64,000 nt of DNA, taken from Triglochin maritima (taxonomy: Eukaryota; Streptophyta; Magnoliopsida; Alismatales; Juncaginaceae). Under the pieces are notes generated by a model. That model was given only the letters and a program-made list of their open reading frames with translations, was not told where the DNA came from and ran no database searches. Of this stretch, positions 45,660-56,956 are shown in pieces. Where the stretch lies: positions 42,174,201-42,238,200 of the forward strand of contig OY821774.1 of NCBI GenBank assembly GCA_963682175.1, in the 5' to 3' direction. Position 1 is the first letter of the stretch, and every line of letters starts with the position of its first letter. A program made the position numbers and the translations under genes.

Positions 45660-46919
45660 CTACATGAAATCATTCTCTTCCGCCCAGTCCATGAGTTTCA
45701 CAATCGTTTTTTGTTTCCGTTCTGACGGGTTGTCTTTTTTCATCAGAGAGTGAAGCATGTCGAGCTTAGTTTTTTTAATATGTCTTTGAAAATTACGCTC
45801 CGCTAATTCCTCCTGCTTGGAGAAACCTTCTTCTCTCACTTGGGCGTTGTATGCAATTTGTTGTGCAAGTTCCATAACGTCGGTGTTGCCTTTAAGACCT
45901 AATGTACTTTTACCCTTGTTTTTTGTCTTCTTCACACCTGGTGGGCGTGCAGACGATCTTGACATCATTTCTTCTTCCTCTAGTGGTGATTGTGTTATGG
46001 AGTCATCAGTGCTCTTTCTTTTCTCAAGACTTCCCGAATGGGGATTGCTTTCATCGTGAAACTCCGGGGACTCCCGACCAACACATACGTCATTTGCTCT
46101 AGATAGCAGGGACTACCATTTCGGGTACCTACGCAACATGACCCAAGCATCAAAGTAAAGAAATCTAGACTTATTAGTGTGCTCGTAGATGTTGTGAGCT
46201 TGCCGGACGATATCGTCGTCGTTCTGCCCGCTCCTTTTTCCGTCGGTACGCCTGATCGAAGCACCCGACCCACTTGTTGACAACAAGTATAATTCTCCTC
46301 CACTGTCCTTTTAAGGACTCCGCATTCCTCTCGAGGAGGCCCGTTTCATCGACGGAGATGTCGTAAACCCGTTTTACTTTGGTCCACAAGGAAGTAGCTT
46401 TCTGGTTCATTCCCGTCACCGCATCAGATGTGACCTCCATATATGCCAACACGAGTCGCGCCCTCATGTGTAGTCCACATCTTTGGATTGCTTTTAACGG
46501 CTTGGACTTTGCAGTGTCGTTGTGGACGTGGGATGGTGGTGTGACAGTCTGGTGTGGTGGGGACTCATCTTCGTTTTGGTCGTCTTCTTGAGTGTCCTCC
46601 ATAGTAAGAGTACTTATTTGTGACATGTTGCGGCCAAACATCTGAAATTGAGGTTGATTTTGTGGGAATTGTGGTGCGTATTGGGAGAATTGTGGAAATT
46701 GTTGATTTTGGTCTAGTGGTGGGAATGATGGTGCGTATTGGGAGAAGTTGGACTGTTGGAATGGTTATTGGAATGACTATTGGAATGACTGAGTGTAATG
46801 AGAGAAATCTGGCTGTTGGAATGATTGTGGGAAATATGGAGGGGGTATCCTTGTGGATAGTGTGGACGTGGATTTGATTGGGAACGATAGGGAGAACGGT
46901 TGTGATCTGGAGAAGACAT
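45660..46919 (-). pseudogene. Harbinger ORF1 (Myb/SANT-like, NAM-associated type), broken
   Basis: ORF1 proteins of PIF/Harbinger bind DNA and help the transposase. Segments in order: MSSPDHNRSPYRSQSNPR with an N/H/S-rich head (46919), MFGRNMSQISTLTMED (46641), KSKPLKAIQRCG, YMEVTSDAVTGMNQKATSLW then KVKRVYDISVDETGLLER, SLKGQWRRIILVVNKWVGCF, NIYEHTNKSRFLYFDAWVML, and the C-terminal MMSRSSARPPGVKKTKNKGK, VMELAQQIAYNAQ and KLDMLHSLMKKD, ending at 45660. The SLKGQWRRI and YFDAWVMLRRYPKW signatures match the NAM-associated transposon family. There is a stop in the N-terminal head, a frameshift near 46190 and a TAG right after RRYPKW, so it is a pseudogene. Confidence 0.82.
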
Positions 46920-46978
46920 TTTGAAGTTGTATGAAGTTTATATTGTGTTTGTATGAGTTATATATAGAGGGAAAATCG

Positions 46979-47165
46979 GACACTGTGCATTCACGTGTGT
47001 ATTGTACGCACACACGGATACTATGCATTCACGCAGACTACTTTCTTTGCACACGTGTACTGTGTATTCACGTGTGTATTGTACGCGCACGCGGATACTG
47101 TGCATTCACGCGAACTACTTTCGTTGCACGCATGTAATGTGCATTCACGCGTTTACTATGCATTC
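46979..47165. repeat. GCATTCACG minisatellite upstream of ORF1
   Basis: Units of about 77 bp with TGTGCATTCACGTGTGTATTG, TACGCACACACGGATACT and TGCATTCACGCGAACTACTTTC repeat about two and a half times between the ORF1 start and the right element end. The analogous place in the second Harbinger element (55078-55171) also has a tandem repeat. Confidence 0.8.
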
Positions 47166-47483
47166 CTAATTTCAATTACTAAAATTTCTTGTGGTTTAAT
47201 ATTAATTATTAATGTTAATTACTAATTATTAATATTAATCATTTCGTCAATTGGAATTATAACGTAATTAGAATTAGAATTATGTAAAATGTAATTTGTT
47301 AAATGTGGTGTAAGAATTAAAATTATTTAATTAAGAAATGATGTTGAGGAAAAAGAGTGTAAGGTGGGTGGAGTAGCCTGGGCGTGTTTAAGGTTTTTTT
47401 TTAGGTGGGTGGGGTGAGCTGACGTGACGAAGAGAAGGAGCAGAACGCCTGGGAGTAGTCCGATGCTGTTAAACATGGTCTAA

Positions 47484-50400
47484 GTGATACTCATAGTAGA
47501 CATTAATCACCATTTTGACCACTCTTTAGGTTATAGCATTATCAACCTAGTCCACAGGTTTGTGTCTGCTTTTAGAGAGAGAATATATTTCTTTCGTTTA
47601 GTTTATTTTCTCATTTCATTTAATGGACATATTTAGAAATGATTTCTTGTTTTGTGAACATTCTATTCCAAAGGTCAACTCCTACTCATACAATAACTTA
47701 ATTATTTTGTGAAAAAGTGAGAGTATAATACCAAGGAGAGTGGGTAGGAAGGAAAAGATAGCTCAAGCTTTAGACTTCTAATCTAATCTAATCAATCTTT
47801 CTAAGAGAGGTAAAATGTGTAGTAAATGTTTTATCTCAGCCAATTAAGTTATTTGGTGTATTTTCTGAAATATATATTTGGAAGATTCTTGTATACACTA
47901 TACAATAATAATCCACGTAACAACTAGATCTTTTATTTTATTTTTCTTTAATGAAAACGAAGTTGGTATAAATGATGATATACTATCATGACGTAGATGG
48001 AAGTGGTGCTTCCTTTGTTGGCACATAAATGAGATCTAGAAAAAAGAAGGTGGACCTAGATATTTATTTCTCCTCTCACCTAACCGAATTAAAGTACTGC
48101 TTTATTTATGGAGTATACATGTTCACATACTACCAATAGAAATAATAGATTTCCAGGTATTGAAATAATACAATAGTTTTTTCGAAAATGTCATAACTTA
48201 AATTCCGTATAACATACTGGGTACTAAATTTTGCAAAACAAATTACTTAATGTTTGGCCGTATATATATACACATAATATAGGTCAATTAAATATCATAA
48301 ATGAATTGTCAACATGATATCATCACCTAGTACTATACTTGATAAGTATTTTTCCCCCTAGAATTAGTAATTTGAATCGTGTATTGTTTGTAGTATACAT
48401 ATATAATTGGGTAGATGTACTAATACCATACTTGTCGGTCTACACAAAATTGCGGTCCTTTTTTGTATCAATTTTGGCATGAGATCTACTGTACCAAACA
48501 AGCAGACGTGACCCCACTTGCAGACCATGAATTCCTTAAAATTGGGCCAATTGGAAATTTAATTATATTTCTTCTAAAGATGCATCATCATGCAATTTAA
48601 TTATATGTGCCAAAATTAATAAGTCTTACTTGCATGAGTATCGCATTAGGTACGACCAAATCGTTTATCGTCATCCAAGTTAAAAAGGGATAGTTTGTGA
48701 ATACACTTTATTGACGATCAATATCATTGGTCACTCAGTACAAATAGTTTACCAATTAGTGTTTGTAACATAACATCTACACAAAAGAATAACAAATTAA
48801 GTTTAGCACCAACTGAAAGATAATTCACAGACCTTCCCAAACGCAAGAAGATCTAGATATTGATTTTTTTTCAACAAATTGACTTTACCACTAGATATTT
48901 AGAGTCACCCATAACTGTTCTCTCTCATAATGATTAACCAAAACAAAGAGTTAATAGAAAACAATTTTTTTTTGAATTTTGATTAAAATTATTTAAAATA
49001 TTTTTTTAAAATCTCTTTTTTCTAAAATATGTTTTTATTTTATTCTATTTTTTAATTTTTAATTTTTGTTTGTTTTACTTATGTTATGGTATGAAGGTAA
49101 AAAGAAATGATATTGAGGAAAGATAGTGTTGAAAAATAGGATATGACATTGGTAGTGAAGGTTTTTGGAAATAGATTGATAAAATGATAAATTAATGAAT
49201 GACATGACGAATTAAGAAAAAAAGTGTTTTTTGGAGAAATAAGTGTGAATGCCCGGGTCTCACAAAACCACTTGATCCAATAATTTTAGATGTGTGATTT
49301 AATTGTAAAATGAAAGCTGAAATTTCCAAGATGACAGAGATGGTCAAAGTCAATAGTGTGTTCATGCATTCCAATTTCCAAACAAATTTTGATATGGAAA
49401 TAAAGTGTGCCATTTGTAAATTAAGCAGAAGCTATTTATTGTTGAGGGTAGTACTGACGCATCACCTAAACATGATGGAGGACCAACCAATATTTAGAAC
49501 TATGCCACATATTTTTCATATTTTATATATTTGCTTTTTTATCATTGAGAGTTATCTATTATGATAATTTTAAACTTATTGTTTTTCAGTGATCGTCCAA
49601 AGAAGTCATGCATAACTTTGACTTGATATAAGAGACTATTTTTTTTTCTCTTGTTTTTTTACTCATCATATTATGTGCAACTTAATCCTTCTTTAAATTT
49701 TATCATGAATGATATATTTCAAAAAAAATTAAAAAACTTTGACTATCGAATAAAAAACAAGCTAACATTTCTTCTTCTTTTTTGTAGAGATAATAGTTTA
49801 TTATGGAATGAGAAATTTGAATGCTTGGTTGGATATTAACATCTGCAAGAGTGCAATATGTAAAATACATTAACGCAGTCCAATTGTTTCAGTTTTTCTA
49901 AAAATAACTTTTCAATAATTTGGCGAAATCTCTTTCCAATATATATTAATGCAGTCCAATTGTATCAGTTTATTCCAAAGAGTCCCATATTTTTTTAGTA
50001 ATTGGGCATGATCTCTTCCCAAACAAACAACAAATAAACATTGAAAAACAAAAAAGATCTTCAAAGAGTAAGTTTTTTTATATATCTGAAATTAAATTAT
50101 CTAGAACATGATCCCTACCAGCTAAGAAAAAGTTTCACAAGGGTGTTTGAGCAAAGCATGGGAACTAATTAATTTAAAAATATCGTAAGACTTTTCCATT
50201 GTGATATTTTTTTTATAGTTCCATAAACCCAATTTGATTCCACAATAAAGAAACAGACATAAGATCTACCTGCAATGAAGTAAAAAGAAACAAAAAATGA
50301 TTCGTTGAAACTTCCAAGAAGGGTTCTAGTGTTTGTGATTACAAGGTAAACTAATCACACTCACACTAGGCTAATTATAAACCCTAGACATCACTAAAAC

Positions 50401-52846
50401 TTTTGTGGCGTAAGAGGTGATCTTCTCCTATCTCAAGAAAAACTAAAAGCACTCTTTCTCCAACTCACAAGGACTTTTTGATGTAATAAAAAACATGGAC
50501 TTCTGGGGAAAGTTGATGACTAATGGAGAAGAGGATTTAACTAAGCAATGGTGTACCACATAAGGCGAAGTTCATAATTATATAAGACTTGGTTTTGCGA
50601 AAATACGTTTTTGAAGTGAGTATTTATGGATATTCTTTGTCTTAAGTTAGCTTTTGCTTTAACCTTTGCTAAGGTGCAATTTGTACCGAGTTTCTGCAAT
50701 TTCTTATATTTTATTAAAATTTGAAGTAGTTTTTAACAATTTTTAAAATTCACTCCACACGATCAAATGATAGTTTTTTGAGTTTTAGATTACCGATCTT
50801 CCGTTATATTATTTTTTGTCCTAGTTTACAGTATATTTTAACAATTTTAAAAATCACTCCAAGCGAGCAAGTGATAGTTTTTGAGTTTTTAGGTTTGGTT
50901 AAATATTATAATTAATTATTAGGAAAAGATATGCAACATGGTGAAATATTTAGACATTTAGATTCTCACAAGTATTTTAAAACTAATAATGAAAACGAAG
51001 GGATGGTTATAAGTATATAATCCTCTTAAAGGACTCGTTTGTAAAATAAACCCCACTTTTGATGCCATTTCCGCCATGGTAGTTGAGTATTTAATTAATT
51101 GTGTTAGTTGTGAGAGAAAGGATCCACTTAAGAACATGTGAAGTGGGAAATGCACATAATGGTATTAGGTAATCACAACTATACTTGTTAGAAAGGTATT
51201 TATATAAACTCAATTATCACACTTCGAAAAGGACATCTTAACCACGAAGTATCTCATTTGGCGGTCTTCTAGACTCTTAAAAGTTAACTTTCTAAATAAC
51301 ATCGCAAAGTACAAAAGTGTGTGATTCAGACCATAGTGTTAATTTATCCGAGATTATGACTTCATGGTTAATATAGAATATAAAGGTGTTAGTTCAGAAA
51401 ACGAACATGTTGAATATATTTTCCATTTTTTTAATCTTTTTTTGGATATGTTTGATCTTTAATTTGCTGAAGAGAAATGGAGATCAACCGACTATGGCTA
51501 TATGGCTATATGTCCAAGAATCTAATCAATGACTTAAGTTATCCATGCAAGCTAATAATCATAAAATTTGGGATGTGTTTTGAATGGAATTAAGAGATGC
51601 GGACTACATTTGTCACAAACCTTGGTGTTTGAATTCGCAACAAACCATGAACCCGTAGAATTTTATAACACATCCACTATCTTTGAGACTTCGACGCCAG
51701 GGTGTTATAGCAACGAAATCTGGTCTACTTAAGGAATAAGGATTTTCCTTCGAAGTATGCTAGCTCTTCTTGTCCAAGCAGTGCAAGGAATTAATGATTA
51801 ACAATCTCTAGAGATTCTTTTGTTATTTGGACTCCAATTTCAAAGATCCAGGACGCTTAAGCCATGTTATATCAACTAAGTGCCTATGACGAGTACTTAA
51901 CAATCCCCATTTAGTCTGTAATCAAGTGCTTTATGCCAAGTTGAGCTCTTCTAGTCTAGCTTGAGAGATGAGGGAGAATTGATTTCAACAAGCTGTGGGA
52001 AAAAAGAATTCCTATTCAATGCAGAGGGATGAGGGAGAATTGATTTCAAAAGGCTGTGGAAAAGCATAAAGAAGTGTGAAAGTGATAAAATTAATTTTTT
52101 TTTGTATCAGATGAATCATTTTTTTGTATCGTAGTTAATAACTAACACTTTGGTTGGTGGGACTAAGAAATAAAATTAAAATTAATTATTATGGTTGGTA
52201 AAAAGTAAATTAACAAGTCAATTGAAATGGCTTGTAAGAATTGTATTTACATTAATAAGAAGAACATGTAAAACATGTTGGAGAAGTAGGTTGTAGTGAG
52301 AATATAAAGTTGAAATTGTTTTTAATCAACCAAGTAAAAGAAAAGAAAAGAAAAGAAAAGAAAATTTATTTTCGTCTCATTTGTAATAGAAAAGTCAATT
52401 GTAGTAGAAGAAAAGAAGTTCAATTTTCTTCTTAGTAATCTATAAAAAGATGTCGTAATCTTAATTTGTAATTGGCCAAGCGGGAGCGACAGAGAATAAG
52501 ATTTATTGTTTTCTCTCAATAGTTGGCCCTTAGATGCGTTTATTTTTTTCATCGCCGAGAAGATCCAATGTAAGGCTAGATTTGAGTGCCAGAAGAACAA
52601 ACTAAAAAAGAACGAGAGCATTGAAGAGGGAGGGGAAGAAAGGAAATTCGAGTTTCATTGGTCACCCTTGCCACCGGTTTTAGTTAGTTTAATTTCTTTT
52701 TGTTTGTAATTTAGTTAGTTTAATTTGTTAATTGAGATAGTTTAATTTGGTTATGTAACTTGTAAGTTATTTTAAATTCATGTTGTAATTTGGTTATGTA
52801 ATTAAGAAATTTGTAGTTATTTTTTCTCTCAAACATTTTAGTCTAA
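47484..52846. other. Long AT-rich intergenic stretch, no gene
   Basis: No coding sequence supported over 5.4 kb. Small two-copy tandem repeats are visible: ACGCAGTCCAATTGTTTCAG / ATGCAGTCCAATTGTATCAG near 49874 and 49950; TTTAACAATTTTTAAAATTCACTCCA near 50733 and its diverged copy near 50836; GATGAGGGAGAATTGATTTC near 51967 and 52027; and an AAAAG run at 52336-52362. Short frames here are AT-driven. Confidence 0.5.
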
Positions 52847-53057
52847 AATCCAATTTGGTTGAGATATGTCAATACTATGGAGGAAATGCGGATTGACATT
52901 GTTTTCTTGTAATATGGATTTTAATTTTTAGGATTTTCAATTAATGTAATATGTAGTGTTATTTATTATTTATTAATAATATTTTCGTGGTTTAATAATA
53001 AAACGTCTTAATTAATTCAATTAAAGTAATTACAATAATAATTGCTTACGTAATCTG
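52847..53057. mobile_element. Harbinger 3'-end fragment (second copy of 56583-56782)
   Basis: This region aligns by eye with 56583-56782. Shared are ACTATGGAGG-AATGC, TTTTGTAATATG-ATTTTAAT, TTATTTAT-AATAATATTTT-GTGGTTT, TAAGTAATTACAA-AATAAT and TTACGTA-T-TGTG. In the right-hand copy it corresponds to the transposase C-terminus and 3' flank. It ends abruptly at the fold-back LTR. Confidence 0.65.
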
Positions 53058-54603
53058 TGTTGGCTTTTAGGTCTTAATAAATATTGATTTTGATGACTAA
53101 TCAAACTAATATTAATCAATCAACATAATCAATCAAAGTGAGTAAACATGATAACATGCATTGCATGCATACTTGTATACTTGCAATCATCTTAATAAGT
53201 TGATGAAGAATATAAAAAGAATGAGTATTGGGACAATGGATCATCAAATGGTTGTAAAGCTTCAAGTAAACTCCTTCTCGGGTTGTGAGATGAGACACGA
53301 GCGATGCGAGATTGTTCATCTCGCTGGTGTCTCATCTCACAACCCGAGATAGAGTTTCCTCGAAGCTTTACAACACTTGGGTGATTCTTGAATATGGAAA
53401 TGGAATCACAATCTAACTAACACTCTATACTTGAGCACACTTGGATATAAATATGGAATGGATATTCAACTGGTGAAGTTTTGACTTGAGTGTAGAAGAA
53501 TGAGAGCTTGAAGATGAAGAGGATTTGACTTTGAATATTGGATAGATAGGAAGTGTTCAAGAGTCTCAAAACCAACAAATGGGATCCTATTTTTAAGCCT
53601 TCTCAAAACCAACAAATGAGATCATATTTATTAGCATTCAAGCTCTACTAGCCGTTTGGGAGTTGGTGAGAAATGGACTAATAAGAAGCAAGAATTTGCT
53701 TAAAGCTCCGGCAGATTTCTATGCAGGTTCGGTCGACCGTTAACAGAATGGTAGTCCGAAGGATTGGTCTGAATTAAGCATACGGTTGACCGGATCACCG
53801 TTCACCAACTTCCAGTAACTATTATCAATTTATCCATAATTAAGTTCAGTTAACGAATTCCATTCGGTTCACCATTCCAAGGTGGACAATAAGATTGGTT
53901 GGGCTCTGATATCTCAAGTTCAGTTGACCGTGTACACTTCGGTAAACCGAAGTTAGCACGAGTTTTGCGCTGACAGTTAAAGCTCAAATAGTCGTTGGGT
54001 GCAACGATTAAGTGTCACGTGTAAATAGCCGTTGGGCACCTAAAGCGAAGAAGAACTCGGTTGACCGATAAGCATTCGGTCGTTCGAATTACGACAAGTC
54101 AATTGGTCTTTAGAAATTCGATTCAAATGCGACCGTTGGAGCAAAGTCCAGAACTGGTCCAGGGCTACTCGGTCGACCGAAGGTAGTTCGGTCTTCCGTC
54201 AGGGCAATTCCATGAAGCAACCTAAGGTTTACTGATGAGAAGGATTCGGGTAACTGATAGGTGTTCGGTGGACCGAACTAGAAAGGTTTCGGTTGACCGT
54301 GAAGTGTTCGGTTTACCGAATCTTGACAGGACAGAATCCTAGTGCTCAAGTTTACATTACACCTTATGCACTCAATAAATATACGATTACATGTCTTGGT
54401 CCAAAGCTTTGAGTATAAGTCTTGAGTTTTGATGTCTTTGTCTCAATGCTCATTTTTTTGATTATCTTGATCAACCTATTAAGGTGATTACAAGTATACA
54501 CATATGTATGCAATGCCTGTAATTGTGTTTGCTTACTTTGATTGATTAAAATTAGTTAGATTAATTATCAAAATTAATATAGAGTAAGGTCAAAAAGCCA
54601 ACA
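53058..54603. mobile_element. LTR-E: fold-back rearranged LTR of the palindrome family
   Basis: Both ends carry the LTR start: TGTTGGCTTTTAGG on the plus strand at 53058 and TGTTGGCTTTTTGACC on the minus strand ending at 54603, with about 150 bp of inverted similarity behind each. On the minus strand the U3 array (53730-54330, a dozen decayed palindromes such as CGGTCGACCG and CGGTTGACCG) and the leader are normal. After TCGGGTTGTGAGATGAGACAC, however, the sequence turns back on itself. Two 48-bp arms (53251-53298 and 53327-53374, 44/48 matching) form a palindrome, so U5 is replaced by an inverted leader plus U3 terminus. No target duplication is seen (ATCTG versus GATTG). Confidence 0.78.
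53251..53374. repeat. Long near-perfect palindrome in LTR-E
   Basis: 48-bp arms are separated by 28 bases that themselves contain GCGAGAT-TGTTC-ATCTCGC. Four mismatches were counted. RNA from either strand would form a strong hairpin. Confidence 0.88.
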
Positions 54604-54945
54604 GATTGTTGTTCTCCTTGTAGTGGTCGCGATGACATATTTTGTAAGAGATGAACGGGCAACGGGTCAACATCATCTTCGTCTGCAGTCGTATCATCAA
54701 CTACATTTGCACGTCTCCCTACTAAGTATTTGGGCATACATTTGATATTGCTTTGGTTAATTCTGTGGATATGTCGGGAAACTATTAAGGTCATAAGATG
54801 GATATTATGGGTATGCTGGGAATGGTGAGTGCTCGTAAAAATGATATGAGTTCTGGTATGAGAATTGCAGATATTTGGTGGGAAATAATGGACAAGGGTT
54901 GGTCATTCGACGATTCACGGTTGTGGTTGGGAGAAGACATTTTGG
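54604..54945 (-). pseudogene. Harbinger ORF1 N-terminal remnant
   Basis: It begins MSSPNHNRESSNDQP at about 54942, matching the MSSPDHNR start of the ORF1 at 46919. A frame with MPKYLVGRRANVVDDTTADE, then DDVDPLPVHLLQNMSS and RPLQGEQQS follows at 54794-54604. The DNA-binding and C-terminal parts are absent, and the remnant stops at LTR-E. Frames are interrupted. Confidence 0.55.
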
Positions 54946-55077
54946 TGTAATATTAGACAGATTCGAAAAAAGATTTGGGATAAGTAAGTGTTTGTGAGAA
55001 ATTAAGTAAATGATGAGAGTTTATATAGAGTTCTTCAGTAAGTGTAGACACTCAATGCCACATAAGTGTACAGAGTA

Positions 55078-55171
55078 GTGTAGATTCGTCCGACAGAGCA
55101 TGAATAGTGTAGATTCGTCTAACAAAGCATGAATAGTGTAGATTCGTCTAACAAAGCGTGAGATGTGTAGA
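55078..55171. repeat. 29-bp tandem repeat, three copies
   Basis: AGATTCGTC begins at 55082, 55111 and 55140. The unit is GTGTAGATTCGTCTAACAAA then GCATGAATA. It lies between the divergent ORF1 and transposase remnants. Confidence 0.9.
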
Positions 55172-55309
55172 TCACAAGTTTTCTGTAGCAACACGAATTT
55201 TTCTGCAAGATTATAAAGTGGTCGTTCTTCATGTCACCAGCACCACATTATCGACTACTTACACTCATAATCTTTGTCTTTCCCTAAGGATTCTTTCGGT
55301 GAAGGGAGT

Positions 55310-56645
55310 TCTTACATTTCTTGTAGTGGCTCTGGTTCATCCTCTTCGTCATTTGACGAGACAACCTCCCGTGAGAGATACGCGACACTAGACCAAGCAA
55401 CCAAAATAGTTCGTTAGTTATTAATTCCTCAGCTTACTGCTAATGCTCCAAAAATGAGGAGGAGAACTCGTAACCCAGACAGAAAGCGTACAATCGGTTA
55501 TAACTGTCTAATTTCATATTATTTTACCGACAACCCTATGTATTGTGATCGTATTTTCAAAAGAAGGTTTCGAATGAGGAAGAATGTCTTCCTTTGAACT
55601 TTAACCGCCCTTGAGGCATCTAATGTTTTCTTTCAACGGATGTCAGACGTTGTTGGTAAGCTTGTCATATCAGGCTTACAAAAATATAATGCAGCACTTC
55701 GAATGCTAGCATATGGTGTAACGGATGATGTCGTTGATGAGTACTTGAGACTTAGAGAAACGACAACAAAAATGACCCTGAACAAATTCTGTGAAGGTGT
55801 CAGCTGCAACTTCGGCGCAGAATATCTACGAAGACCTATTCCAACGGACTTAGCAAGGCTACTCCAAGTTAGTGAGGAACTGGTGTTTCCTGGCATGATG
55901 GGGAGTGGAATGGAAAATTTGTCTAACTGCTTGGAAGAGAATCGACAATATCAAAGATGAAGTGGTAAGACAACACTTGTTTCTTGAAGTTGTTGCATCT
56001 TATGACCTATGGATCTGACATTCGTTTTTCGGTATCCTGGGTTCGTGTAATGATCTGAATGCCCTTCAACGATCTCCGGTTTTTAGTGATATACTGGAAG
56101 GTCGAGCACCACCTGTAGCTTATGTGGTCAATGATTCTCAATATGATATGGGTTATTATTTTACAGATAATATTTTTTCCAAAATGGGTTGCATTTATCC
56201 AATCAGTCATTCTTCCTCAAACACTGAAATATATATTATTCGCTCAATATCAGGAAGCAGCGTGAAAAGATGTGGAACGCGCGATTGTAATTCTTCAAGC
56301 TAGTTAGCGATCGTGAAAAAATCATCTCTTGCCTGGAATCCTGACATGCTTACTAAAATAATGACTGCATGCATCATCCGTGCACAATAAGATCATGGAG
56401 GATGAACGCGACTCATACGGTCATTTTGCTGATATAAATGAATTTATCCAGGATTGGCTTCGAAATATCAGTGGAAGTTTTAATGAGGAACATTTTAATT
56501 ATTCCACTAATCGTATCATGGATATTAAAAAAATTCTGGATAATAGAGACCGAGTTTGTGATAGACAGAAACATCTGCGTTTGAGATCTGATTTGATCAA
56601 AAAAATGTATGACAACACTATGGAGGGAATGCAAATTAACAATGT
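55310..56645 (+). pseudogene. PIF/Harbinger transposase (HARBI1-like nuclease), multiply broken
   Basis: Segments in order: SSSSFDETTSRERYATLDQA, KRTIGYNCLISYYFTDNPMY then CDRIFKRRFRMRKNVFL, MSDVVGKLVISGLQKYNAAL and RMLAYGVTDDVVDEYLRL (55640), LNKFCEGVSCNFGAEYLRRP, LARLLQVSEELVFPGMMGS, a shifted section with remnants of the DDE core (LKLLHLMTYGSDI, KDVERAIVILQA), and finally MEDERDSYGHFADINEFIQD to NTMEGM. This is the Harbinger transposase order (FAENP/FRRRFRM N-terminus, LAYG helix, PGM-GS, RKDVERAFGVLQ, EDER). Several stops and shifts prevent function. Confidence 0.85.
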
Positions 56646-56956
56646 TTTTGTAATATGTATTTTAATATTTAAATTATTGTGCAGTGATCAATTATTATTT
56701 ATCAATAATATTTTTGTGGTTTTATCGAAATACTTGTTATTTAATTATATTAAGTAATTACAAAAATAATTTATTACGTAGTTTGTGGATTGTTGTGAAA
56801 GAATAAAAAGAAGGTAAAAAAATGATGTGGATGAGAGAATGTTGAAGTATTGGGTTGTGACAGTGGAAGAAGTTTGACGTTGGATTGGATAAAAAATTGG
56901 ATAAAAGATTGTGCTAATGTGGGTTTGATTAATGGTTGTAACAGTAGATGACCTTA

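Larger units (their letters stand above)
45185..47480. mobile_element. PIF/Harbinger element carrying ORF1 only
   Basis: The left end GGACACCCTTAACAG and the right end (read inward on the minus strand) GACCATGTTTAACAG are imperfect terminal inverted repeats. Both are flanked by TAA (45182-45184 and 47481-47483), the 3-bp target duplication characteristic of PIF/Harbinger. The element is 2296 bp and contains a decayed Myb/NAM-associated ORF1 on the minus strand, with GC-rich ends. No DDE transposase is present, so any movement would have depended on a transposase supplied elsewhere. Confidence 0.82.
54604..56953. mobile_element. Second PIF/Harbinger element, broken, divergent ORF1 and transposase
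   Basis: It contains an ORF1-like remnant on the minus strand, a tandem repeat, and a transposase remnant on the plus strand. The right end reads (inward, minus strand) GGTCATCTACTGTTACAACC and is followed by TTA at 56954-56956, the preferred Harbinger target trinucleotide. The left end is missing: it is cut by LTR-E. The arrangement is that of an originally autonomous element now dead. Confidence 0.65.

Noticed and set aside
53058..54603. LTR-E as a terminal-inverted-repeat DNA transposon
   Set aside because: Its inverted ends are both LTR starts and its interior matches the LTR leader and U3, so a rearranged LTR is the simpler reading.
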